From Stenotrophomonas africana (lineage in GTDB: Bacteria; Pseudomonadota; Gammaproteobacteria; Xanthomonadales; Xanthomonadaceae), in the NCBI RefSeq assembly GCF_013004645.1, contig NZ_JABEME010000003.1, positions 310,001 to 374,000 on the forward strand: a stretch of DNA of 64,000 nt, given 5' to 3'. The notes beneath the pieces were generated by a model. The model ran no database searches, was not told where the DNA came from, and saw nothing but the letters and a program-made list of their open reading frames with translations. Both the position numbers and the translations under genes were made by a program. The number at the start of each line of letters is the position of its first letter. Position 1 is the first letter of the stretch. Below, in pieces: positions 43,379 through 51,017 of the stretch.

Positions 43379-44059
43379 TCATGGAAGGGGCGCGCGCCGG
43401 CCGCAGTCGTGGTCGGTGCCGGAAGGTCGGATCTGCAGCGTTACCGGCTGCGGCAGTGCGGCGGCCTCCGCCGCCAGCACCAGGCCCTGCAGCGCCTGCA
43501 GCAGGCGTGCATCGCGGCGTGTGCTGCCACTGCCTGACAGCAGCTCGGGCGCATGCACCTGGCCTTCGCTGTCGACATGGAAACGCAGCGTCGCGGCATA
43601 GCGGCCGGGCGCGATCTCGGGGTCGTCACAGAACGCCGCACGCAGCCGCTGCTGCAGCCCGCCGTAGCGACGCCGACGTTCGGCCTCAGGAAGTTCCGCG
43701 CCGACACCGGGTTCGGCAGCCAAGCGCGTGCTCCGGCGCAGCACCACACGCTGCTCGCCGATCACCTCGGCCTCGATGCCAGAGTCCTGCAACAGCACCT
43801 GTAACGCAGGCAGCGGCGCCAGGCTGGCGCGCAGCGCATGGCTGCTGCGGCCTGAGGCCAGGTCGCCCGGGTACATCACCGACCACCCGCTGATGACGCT
43901 GAAGCGCTCGACCGCCTGTTCCAGCGGCAGCGCGGGGATGTCGTAGGCATGAACAGCGTCCTGCGCGGCAGTGGAAAAGGACAGCAGCAGCCATGCGACG
44001 ATGGCCACCTTCCAAGTTCTGACCGCGTGGTGTCCATTCAGCCCCCTGACGTAGAACAC
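43379..44059 (-). CDS. Periplasmic STN domain joined to a TonB_C-like domain
   Basis: This is a predicted periplasmic protein. A signal-like helix (KVAIVAWLLLSFSTAAQ) is followed by an STN domain (YDIPALPLEQAVERFSVISG, LQVLLQDSGIEAEVIGEQ) of the kind that ends the N-terminus of signalling TonB receptors and secretins. The C-terminus resembles TonB_C (AATLRFHVDSEGQVHAPEL, RDARLLQALQGLVL). There is no barrel. The start is uncertain: I chose GTG 44059 for its GAGGG upstream; the frame runs to an ATG at 44134. It is 16 bp before the sigma factor, so it may take the place of the receptor in signalling to FecR. Confidence 0.82.
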   Translation of the reverse strand: MFYVRGLNGHHAVRTWKVAIVAWLLLSFSTAAQDAVHAYDIPALPLEQAVERFSVISGWSVMYPGDLASGRSSHALRASLAPLPALQVLLQDSGIEAEVIGEQRVVLRRSTRLAAEPGVGAELPEAERRRRYGGLQQRLRAAFCDDPEIAPGRYAATLRFHVDSEGQVHAPELLSGSGSTRRDARLLQALQGLVLAAEAAALPQPVTLQIRPSGTDHDCGRRAPLP

Positions 44060-44296
44060 ATGACCCTCGGCAGCGACAGCAGCTGCAGTGGACGCGCGCC
44101 ACGACCGGAACCCCGGCCCGCGCGCGACCCGCAAGCGGGCTCAAACCGTACCGGTGCCAGATGTCATTGCGATGACCGCCGCCACGGCTGACGCCGAGGC
44201 AGACTCCGTGGAGCCAGTCATGCATCAGGAATCAATGAACCGAGCAGATTCATCTGCGCACGGGATCCGACCCCGACAGATCGCAGGAAGCTGTCA

Positions 44297-44405
44297 GGCG
44301 GCGGGGCGGTATGGCCAGGCAGGACCGTTGGCGCCATGGATGGCGCCATCGAGCCCCCAAGGAAGGGTTTCGGCGTGTCCTGCCTGGCCATACCGTCCCG
44401 CCGCC
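44297..44405. repeat. Long inverted repeat with nested palindrome (MITE-like)
   Basis: Arms of 29 bp with one mismatch lie at 44297-44325 and 44377-44405 (GGCGGCGGGGCGGTATGG... against its complement). The 51-bp centre holds a second palindrome, GGCGCCAT, GG, ATGGCGCC. The element fills the middle of the 450-bp gap between the STN gene start and the Lrp stop, which holds no gene. It differs from the SMAG repeats and lacks GTAG. It could be a small mobile element relic or a strong RNA hairpin after the lrp gene. Confidence 0.8.
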
Positions 44406-44510
44406 CCACGGAGAATCGTTGTTGCTGTTGCTGTTGCTCCTGAGGTTGCCGGCCAGCGGCCGGCACTACCCGCAGGTGCCGGGTGCAACCCGGCCGCAAC
44501 CACCCATCCC

Positions 44511-44975
44511 TCAAAGCGGCAACTGGGTCGTCTGCTTGATCCGCTGCATCGGAATCTCGGTCTTGGTGTTCTGCACCCCGGCGATCCGGTTCAGGTGCTG
44601 CATCTGGAACTGCCGGTAGGCATCCAGGTCGGCCACCGCCACCCGCAGCAGGAAATCGCAGTCACCGGCCATCAGATGGCATTCAAGCACTTCCGGGAAT
44701 GACTTGATGCTGTTGATGAAGTGGTTGGTGGTGTCCTCGTCCTGCCCGCGCAGCCAGACCCGCACGAACACCGTGAAGCCACGGCCCACCTTGGCCTCGT
44801 TCAACAAGGCCACATAGCGGTCGATGTAGCCACCCTCCTCCAGCAACCGCACCCGGCGCAGGCAGGCCGACGGTGACAGCCCGACCAGACGGGCCAGCTC
44901 CAGGTTCTGCAGGCGGCCGTCGCGCTGCAGGGCGTCGAGGATGCGCCGATCGAGGTTGTCGAGCTGATACTGCAT
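44511..44975 (-). CDS. Lrp/AsnC-family transcriptional regulator
   Basis: This 154-residue regulator has an N-terminal helix-turn-helix at about 5-60 (LDNLDRRILDALQRDGRLQN, ARLVGLSPSACLRRVRLLEE). The C-terminal RAM/AsnC ligand domain lies at about 68-145 (GFTVFVRVWLRG, VLECHLMAGDCDFLLRV). It is divergent from azlCD across 127 bp. That arrangement suggests control of branched-chain amino-acid export in response to an amino acid. Confidence 0.95.
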   Translation of the reverse strand: MQYQLDNLDRRILDALQRDGRLQNLELARLVGLSPSACLRRVRLLEEGGYIDRYVALLNEAKVGRGFTVFVRVWLRGQDEDTTNHFINSIKSFPEVLECHLMAGDCDFLLRVAVADLDAYRQFQMQHLNRIAGVQNTKTEIPMQRIKQTTQLPL

Positions 44976-45004
44976 GGGATTTCGCCCTTGTCACTTCTGA
45001 CCGC

Positions 45005-45017
45005 ATTGAATATCAAT
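45005..45017. promoter_or_regulatory. Candidate operator between lrp and azlC
   Basis: ATTGA, ATA, TCAAT is a perfect 5-bp inverted repeat with a 3-nt spacer, 30 bp upstream of the regulator start and 86 bp upstream of azlC. It is AT-rich in a GC-rich background, as Lrp-type sites often are. Binding is inferred only from position and symmetry. Confidence 0.4.
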
Positions 45018-45102
45018 CATCCAGAATCCAGTAGCATCAACGCAACCCGATTTCGCGATCGGACCGCTAGCATGGGCCACCCCCATCTCGTTGTGCCGTT
45101 CC

Positions 45103-45834
45103 ATGGACGCCCGTACCACCCTCCCCCTGCCCGACGCCTGCGACACCGCGCCGCGTGCCGAATTCCTGCGCGGCCTGCGCGCCGCCGTGCCGGTGATGAT
45201 CGGCTTCATTCCCTTCGCCCTGGTGCTCGGCGCGCAGGCGGCCCAGAAAGGCCTGAGCGCACTGGAAGTGCCGCTGATGACCGGCCTCAACTTCGCTGGC
45301 GGCTCGGAGTTCGCCGCCGTCGAACTGTGGACCTCGCCGCCACACATCGCCCTGATCGTGGCGATCACCGCGCTGGTCAACAGCCGCCACCTGCTGATGG
45401 GCGCCAGCCTGGCCCCGCTGCTGCAGCACCTGCCACGCCGCCGGGTGCTGCCGGCGCTGTTCTTCATGTGCGACGAAAGCTGGGCGATGGGCGTGGCCGA
45501 TGCGCGCCGCCGTGCGCTCGGCTTCAGCCTGGCCTACTACCTTGGCGTGTCGGCAGGCCTGTACACGGTCTGGGTGGCCTGTACCGCGCTGGGCGCGATC
45601 GTCGGGCCGATGCTGGGCGACATCCACGCCTACGGTTTCGACATGGCCTTCCCCGCCGTGTTCCTGGTGCTGCTGCGCGGCATGTGGCAGGGCATGAAGG
45701 CGGCGCGGCCGTGGCTGGTCAGCCTGGTCGTGGCCGCCGCCACCTACCTGCTGATTCCGGGTGCCTGGTACGTAGCCAGCGGCGCATTGGCCGGCCTGGC
45801 GGCCGCCTGGCTGCTGGCGGAGGACGCAGCATGA
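45103..45834 (+). CDS. azlC: AzlC, large subunit of a branched-chain amino-acid exporter
   Basis: This integral membrane protein of 243 residues from ATG 45103 is the large subunit of the AzlCD (LIV-E family) exporter. Family features are visible: FLRGLRAAVPVMIGFIPFALVLG, then GGSEFAAVELW, VNSRHLLMGASLAPLL, and FFMCDESWAMG. Several further hydrophobic helices follow. It overlaps azlD by 4 bp (ATGA) and is divergent from the Lrp-type regulator. No clear ribosome site precedes the ATG. Confidence 0.93.
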   Translation: MDARTTLPLPDACDTAPRAEFLRGLRAAVPVMIGFIPFALVLGAQAAQKGLSALEVPLMTGLNFAGGSEFAAVELWTSPPHIALIVAITALVNSRHLLMGASLAPLLQHLPRRRVLPALFFMCDESWAMGVADARRRALGFSLAYYLGVSAGLYTVWVACTALGAIVGPMLGDIHAYGFDMAFPAVFLVLLRGMWQGMKAARPWLVSLVVAAATYLLIPGAWYVASGALAGLAAAWLLAEDAA

Positions 45835-46145
45835 TCTTCAATGAACTGATCCACTGGACCTCGGTGCTGACCATCGTGCTGATGGCCGCCGCCACCTACC
45901 TGACCCGCATCGTCGGCTTCCTCGCGCTGCGCAACCGCACGTTGAGCAAACGCGCAGTGACGGTGATGGAGGCCGCGCCGGGCTGCGTGCTGATCTCGGT
46001 GATCGCCCCGGACTTCGTCGCCGACAAGCCGGCCGACCTGGCCGCGCTGGCCATCACCCTGCTGGCCGCCACGCGGCTGTCGATGCTGCCGACCGTGCTG
46101 ATCGGCGTGGTCTCGGCGGGTGTGTTGCGCTATCTGATGGGGTAG
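45831..46145 (+). CDS. azlD: AzlD, small subunit of the amino-acid exporter
   Basis: This 104-residue membrane protein has four predicted helices and AzlD motifs (AATYLTRIVGFLALRNR, MEAAPGCVLISVIAP, LAATRLSMLPTVLIGVVSAG). Translation is coupled to azlC by a 4-bp overlap. Its TAG stop is part of a GTAG sequence beside a REP-like hairpin. Confidence 0.92.
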   Translation: MIFNELIHWTSVLTIVLMAAATYLTRIVGFLALRNRTLSKRAVTVMEAAPGCVLISVIAPDFVADKPADLAALAITLLAATRLSMLPTVLIGVVSAGVLRYLMG

Positions 46146-46150
46146 CTACC

Positions 46151-46177
46151 GGTACGCCGGGCAACGCCCGGCGAACC
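46151..46177. terminator. REP-like hairpin between convergent azlD and glgX
   Basis: CGCCGGGC, AAC, GCCCGGCG is a perfect 8-bp stem that can extend outward through GGT/ACC. GTAG flanks it on both sides (46142-46145 and 46178-46181). It sits in the 52-bp gap between convergent stop codons, so it probably ends both transcripts. Confidence 0.7.
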
Positions 46178-46197
46178 GTAGTGGCGCAGCAGTGCAA

Positions 46198-48318
46198 TCA
46201 CGCGCCGCTGCTCGCCGCCAGCAGGCACAGGCTGCGCGGCGGCAGCGTCCAGGCGCCTTCCTCATCCGGCTCCACTGGCGCTTCGTCGGTCTGCAGCAGT
46301 ACGCGCCGGAACGACAGGGCGTCGTCTGACACACAGAATCGCTGCGGCTGCTCCCCGGCGTTGAGCAGCAGTGCAAGGCTGACATGCCGCCCGGGCTCGC
46401 GCAGGCCACTGTCCGGGCTGCGACCGTCCAGCACGATCAGCAGCGCACGCAGCCCTGCGTCATGCCAGTCCGCTTCCTCCATGCCGCGACCATCGGGATG
46501 CCGCCAGTCGATATCGCGCAGGCCCAGTGCCTCATCGTACTCGCCGCGCAGGAACCGGTTCCGGCGCAGCAGGCCGTAGCGCCGGCGCAGCGACAGCGCC
46601 CGCCGCACGAACGCCACCTGCGCCTGTGCAGCCGGCAATGCTGCGCGCTCCCAGTCGATCCAGCTCAGTGGATTGTCCTGGCAGTAGGCGTTGTTGTTGC
46701 CCTGCTGCGAATGGCCGAACTCATCGCCTGCCAGCAGCATCGGCGTCCCCTGCGCCAGCAGCAGCGTGGCCAGCAGGTTGCGCATCTGCCGCGCACGCAA
46801 CGAAAGGATCGCCGCATCATCGGTGTCTCCCTCCACGCCGTGGTTGCTGGAAAGGTTGTGTGAGTGGCCGTCACGGTTGTCCTCGCCGTTGGCCTCGTTG
46901 TGGCGATCGTTGTAGCTGACCAGATCGTGCAGGGTGAATCCATCATGCGCCGTCACCAGATTGATGCTGGCCGACGGTCGCCTGCCGTGGTGTTCGAACA
47001 GGTCGGCCGAGCCGGTGAAGCGCGTGGCAAACTCCGCCAGCTGCCCGCCATCGCCACGCCACAGCGCGCGCACCGTGTCGCGGAAGCGGTCGTTCCACTC
47101 GGCCCAGCCCGGCGGAAACTGGCCCAGCTGGTAGCCGCCCGGGCCGATGTCCCATGGCTCGGCAATCAGTTTCACCTGGCTCAGGATCGGGTCCTGGCGT
47201 ACCGCATCGAGGAAGCTGCCCGAGGCGTCGAAGCCATGCCGTTCGCGGCCGAGGATGGTTGCCAGGTCGAAGCGGAACCCATCCACCCGCATCTCGGTCA
47301 CCCAGTAGCGCAGGGAGTCCATGACCATGCGCAGCGCACCGGCATTGGTCAGGTCGAAGGTATTGCCGGTACCCGTATCGTTGATGTAATAGCGGCGATC
47401 ATCGGCCAAACGGTAGTAGCTGGCGTTGTCGATGCCCTTGAACGACAGCGTAGGGCCCAGCTCGTTGCCTTCGGCCGTGTGGTTATACACAACGTCCAGG
47501 ATGACCTCGATGCCCGCGTTGTGCAGGCGCGCGACCATCTGCTTGAACTCGGCCACGGTGCCCAGCGACAGATAGCGTGCCTGCGGCGCGAAGAAGCCGA
47601 TGGTGTTGTATCCCCAGTAGTTGCGCAGCCCGCGCTCGAGCAGCTGCTGGTCATCCACGTAGGCATGCACCGGCAGCAGCTCGATGGCGGTCACCCCCAG
47701 ATGGCTGAGGTGGTCGACCACCGCATCGTGCCGCAACGCGGAGAAGGTACCGCGCTCGGCCTGCGGGACGTCGGGATGCTGCATGGTCAGTCCGCGCACG
47801 TGGGCTTCGTAGATCACGGTCCGGTCCCAGGGCGTGGCAGGTGCACGCTCGACGCCCCAGCTGAAAGCCGGATCGATCACGGCACAGCGTGGCATGTAAC
47901 CGGCGCTGTCGCGGCGGTCGAAACTGAGATCGCCATCGCGGTGACCCAGGGTGTAGCCGAACAGGTGTGGGGCCCACTTCAGTTCGCCGACGATCTGCTT
48001 GGCGTAGGGGTCCAGCAGCAGCTTGTTGGGATTGAAGCGATGGCCCTCTTCCGGGGCATACGGGCCGTGCACCCGGTAGCCATAACGTTGCCCGGGCCGC
48101 ACGTCCGGCAGGTAGCCGTGCCAGATCTCGTTGGTGTACTCGGGCAGCGCGATACGCTCGACTTCACGGTTGCGCGCGTCGAACAGGCAGAGTTCCACCC
48201 GGGTGGCGTGCCGCGAGTACAGCGCGAAGTTCACACCCAATCCGTCCCAGGTCGCCCCCAGCGGGAACGGCCGGCCTTCGCGCACCCGCGAGGTCTGCGT
48301 CCACTTACGGCTGGCCAT
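46198..48318 (-). CDS. glgX: Glycogen debranching enzyme GlgX
   Basis: This GH13 enzyme cleaves alpha-1,6 branches of glycogen limit dextrin. It has 706 residues. An N-terminal CBM48 (PFPLGATWDGLGVNFALYSR) is followed by the barrel. The catalytic nucleophile Asp is in VDGFRFDLATILG, the acid Glu in LIAEPWDIG and the transition-state Asp in LVTAHDGFTLHDLV. I chose ATG 48318 because GAGGAGGGAAG lies just upstream and the CBM48 begins there. It is last in the glg/tre operon and overlaps the DUF2934 gene by 14 bp. Confidence 0.97.
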   Translation of the reverse strand: MASRKWTQTSRVREGRPFPLGATWDGLGVNFALYSRHATRVELCLFDARNREVERIALPEYTNEIWHGYLPDVRPGQRYGYRVHGPYAPEEGHRFNPNKLLLDPYAKQIVGELKWAPHLFGYTLGHRDGDLSFDRRDSAGYMPRCAVIDPAFSWGVERAPATPWDRTVIYEAHVRGLTMQHPDVPQAERGTFSALRHDAVVDHLSHLGVTAIELLPVHAYVDDQQLLERGLRNYWGYNTIGFFAPQARYLSLGTVAEFKQMVARLHNAGIEVILDVVYNHTAEGNELGPTLSFKGIDNASYYRLADDRRYYINDTGTGNTFDLTNAGALRMVMDSLRYWVTEMRVDGFRFDLATILGRERHGFDASGSFLDAVRQDPILSQVKLIAEPWDIGPGGYQLGQFPPGWAEWNDRFRDTVRALWRGDGGQLAEFATRFTGSADLFEHHGRRPSASINLVTAHDGFTLHDLVSYNDRHNEANGEDNRDGHSHNLSSNHGVEGDTDDAAILSLRARQMRNLLATLLLAQGTPMLLAGDEFGHSQQGNNNAYCQDNPLSWIDWERAALPAAQAQVAFVRRALSLRRRYGLLRRNRFLRGEYDEALGLRDIDWRHPDGRGMEEADWHDAGLRALLIVLDGRSPDSGLREPGRHVSLALLLNAGEQPQRFCVSDDALSFRRVLLQTDEAPVEPDEEGAWTLPPRSLCLLAASSGA

Positions 48319-48475
48319 CGCTTCCCTCCTCGTCGCGCGCAGCGGCAATCTCGGCTTCCACCAGGCGCTCGGCCATGTGCCAATGCCGCTGCTGCTGGTC
48401 GTCCGGCCGCCCTTCCGCTTCCCATATCTGGTGGGCCAATGCCTCAATCCGCTGCCGTCGTTCCCTGCTGTCCAT
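48305..48475 (-). CDS. Small DUF2934-type protein nested between treY and glgX
   Basis: A 56-residue reading frame starts at ATG 48475 with AGGAGACGGACAGG upstream and ends TAA at 48305. The sequence RRQRIEALAHQIWEAEGRP followed by HWHMAERLVEAEI matches the DUF2934 pattern, seen in small proteins of glycogen/trehalose operons. Its function is unknown. It overlaps the treY end by 32 bp and the glgX start by 14 bp, both in other frames, so it would be translated in coupling with them. Confidence 0.85.
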   Translation of the reverse strand: MDSRERRQRIEALAHQIWEAEGRPDDQQQRHWHMAERLVEAEIAAARDEEGSDGQP

Positions 48476-51017
48476 TCCTGTCCGTCTCCTCGTTGATCCA
48501 TACCGCCAACGGGCTGCCAGCCAGAAGCCGTGCCGCGTCCCCGGTTGCCTTGAAATGCTCGATGCGCCCGTCCAGCAGGTTGCGCATGGGGCCTGCTGGC
48601 AGCCCGCGCAGCGTCACGTCGGTACCGACGTCGTGCGCCGTGTGCAGGCCGGGACCGCGCATGGCGGTGGGCGAACCACGCCGCACGATCACCAGCAGCA
48701 CCTGCGCCTCATGCCTGCGCGTGAACGCCAGCCAGGGCGAGCGCGCAGGCAGGGACAGCGACTGCAGTTGGCCGCGCAGGAACAGCTGCGGGTGCCTGCG
48801 GCGGCAATCCAGCAACTGCCGGAGCAGAAATGCCTTGATACCACCGTCCCGCCAGTCTTCCAGCAGCGTGGGCCACGTGCGCGCGTCGCGCAGCCACGCC
48901 TGCTGCGCCGGGTAATCCACGGCATGCCGATTGTCCGGATCCACCAGGCTCAGGTCCCAGCCCTCGCCGCCGTGGTAGAGGTCGGGCACACCGGGCATGC
49001 AGTGCTGCAGGCACAGCTGTGCCAATCCGTTGCAGGCGCCTGCCGGCGCGATGCGCGCCACGAAGGTCGCCAGCGCCTGCCGCACCGGCTGCAATGGTGC
49101 TGCATCCAGAAGCGCGTGCAGCCACTGCGCGGCGGCCTCCTCCACCGCCACGTCCGGATCGGACCAGCTGCTGACCCGTTTGCCCTCACGCAACGCCTTG
49201 ATCAGCCACTGCTCCATCCTCGATGCGAAGTCAGCGCCCGGGGCGCCGTGCATCGGCCACGCCGCAACGAGCGCCTGCCACAGCGCATATGCCTCCGCGC
49301 CCGGCAACGGCATCGGCATCCCGGCCTTGGCGGTCATCCGGCCCCAGCGCTGTACCGCGGCACGCCAGTCCGTCGTGCAGGTGCTGAGCACCGCCAGCCG
49401 CGCGCGGCTGTCGGCCCCGCGCTTGTGATCGTGGGTCGCCAGCGCAAGCAATGCCCGCGGATGGCGCTGCAGGCGTCCCACTGCGTGTTCCAGCAGCTCT
49501 CGTCCCTCCATGCCCAACCGCTGCGGATCACTTCCGACTTCGTTGCGCGACAGCAGCCTGAAATAGCGATAGAACCCGGTATCTTCCACCGACTTGGCAT
49601 TCAACGGCGCGGTCAGTTGACCGAAGCGCACGCGCAGCGCGCTATCGGCCAGCGCGTCGCCCGGAAGTGCCCGCAGCAGCAGATCCAGCGCCACACGTGC
49701 CGCACCGTCCAGTGCCTCGCGTGCCGACGCGGCGGCGTCCACCAGCGCCTTTCGTTCACCCGCACCCTGCAGCGAATAGGGGCGGTAGGTACGGTAGTGC
49801 CGCAGCAGCGCAGCCAATGCACGGGCCAGCGCAGCGGCTCCGATATCGGCTTCGGCCAGCCGGGGCTGCAGCACCTGCTGCGCGCTGCGCAGCAGTCGCT
49901 GGAAGTCGGCGTGAAGCGACGTGCGCAGCAGCATGCCGCGGGCATCCTGCTGCAGGTCGTCAAAGCTGCGCGCGTCGCCACTCGCCGCTTGCCAGGCGCG
50001 GGAGAGCGCGGGGGCAGCTGCCGGATCATGCAGCCACGCGCCGACTTGGTCCATGAAGTCATAGCCGGTCGTGCCGTCGCAGGCCCAGCCATCGGGCAGC
50101 TGTTCGTCCTCCGCCAGTATCTTCTCCACATGCACGCTCACTGCCTGTGCGTCACGACCGCCGGCCGCGCAGGCCGCGTCGAGCGACGCCCGCAGGCGTT
50201 GCAGATAGGCACCGGGTGACGACAGGCCATCCACATGGTCAATGCGCAGGCCGTCCACCCAGCCCTCGCGTACCAACCGCAGGGGCAGTGCATGCACCGC
50301 CTCGAACACATCGTCGCGCTCCACCCGCAACGCGGCCAGCTCGTTGATGTCGAAGAAGCGCCGGTAGTTCACCCGGTCACCCGCCGTGCGCCACCAGGCC
50401 AGCCGGTAATGCTGCCGCTGCAGCAGCGCGTGCAACCGTTCGACGCTGCGGTTGCAGCGCTCGGCCCAGGCTGGCCACTGCGCGGGTGCCAGCGGATGGC
50501 TGCGCGGCGACAAGGGCAATGCCAGCCCATGGTGGCGCAGCACGGGCCGCGCGTTGTCCACCACCACGTGTACCACCCCATCGCGCACGGCGTCGTGCAA
50601 TGGCCGGTCCAGTACGGGCAGCCAGAGCCGACCCTCGCAGTCCGGCGCCTCCCATTCGATGTCGAACCACCCTGCGTGGGGGCTTCGACGCCCGTGCAGC
50701 AGCACATCGCTCCACCACGGCGTGTGCGGGGACGCCGCCAGGTGGTTGGGCACGATGTCCAGGATCAGGCCCATGCCATGCGAGCGCGCCCTTGTCGCCA
50801 GCTGCAGGAAGCCCGCTTCGCCGCCGAGGTCCGGATTGATGCTGGCCGGATCGATGCCATCGTAGCCATGCGTGGACCCCGGCATCGCAGCAGCGATCGG
50901 TGACAGGTAAAGGTGACTGACGCCCAGCGCGGCGTAGTACGGAAGCTGCGCCGAGGCGGCCTCGAAGTTGAAGCCTGCATGCAGCTGCAGGCGTGCGGTG
51001 GCACGCAACCCGGTCAT
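48444..51017 (-). CDS. treY: Maltooligosyltrehalose synthase TreY
   Basis: This GH13 isomerase turns the reducing end of maltodextrins into a trehalose unit. It has 857 residues, within the family range. The N-terminal motif is LQLHAGFNFEAASAQLPYYAALGVSHLYLSP. The catalytic Asp is in VDGLRIDHVDGLSSPG and the Glu region is VEKILAEDEQLPDGWACDGTTGYDF. Later motifs include NAKSVEDTGFYR and MPGVPDLYHGGE. ATG 51017 overlaps the malQ stop by 4 bp. It supplies the substrate for TreZ two genes upstream. Confidence 0.97.
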   Translation of the reverse strand: MTGLRATARLQLHAGFNFEAASAQLPYYAALGVSHLYLSPIAAAMPGSTHGYDGIDPASINPDLGGEAGFLQLATRARSHGMGLILDIVPNHLAASPHTPWWSDVLLHGRRSPHAGWFDIEWEAPDCEGRLWLPVLDRPLHDAVRDGVVHVVVDNARPVLRHHGLALPLSPRSHPLAPAQWPAWAERCNRSVERLHALLQRQHYRLAWWRTAGDRVNYRRFFDINELAALRVERDDVFEAVHALPLRLVREGWVDGLRIDHVDGLSSPGAYLQRLRASLDAACAAGGRDAQAVSVHVEKILAEDEQLPDGWACDGTTGYDFMDQVGAWLHDPAAAPALSRAWQAASGDARSFDDLQQDARGMLLRTSLHADFQRLLRSAQQVLQPRLAEADIGAAALARALAALLRHYRTYRPYSLQGAGERKALVDAAASAREALDGAARVALDLLLRALPGDALADSALRVRFGQLTAPLNAKSVEDTGFYRYFRLLSRNEVGSDPQRLGMEGRELLEHAVGRLQRHPRALLALATHDHKRGADSRARLAVLSTCTTDWRAAVQRWGRMTAKAGMPMPLPGAEAYALWQALVAAWPMHGAPGADFASRMEQWLIKALREGKRVSSWSDPDVAVEEAAAQWLHALLDAAPLQPVRQALATFVARIAPAGACNGLAQLCLQHCMPGVPDLYHGGEGWDLSLVDPDNRHAVDYPAQQAWLRDARTWPTLLEDWRDGGIKAFLLRQLLDCRRRHPQLFLRGQLQSLSLPARSPWLAFTRRHEAQVLLVIVRRGSPTAMRGPGLHTAHDVGTDVTLRGLPAGPMRNLLDGRIEHFKATGDAARLLAGSPLAVWINEETDRNGQQGTTAAD

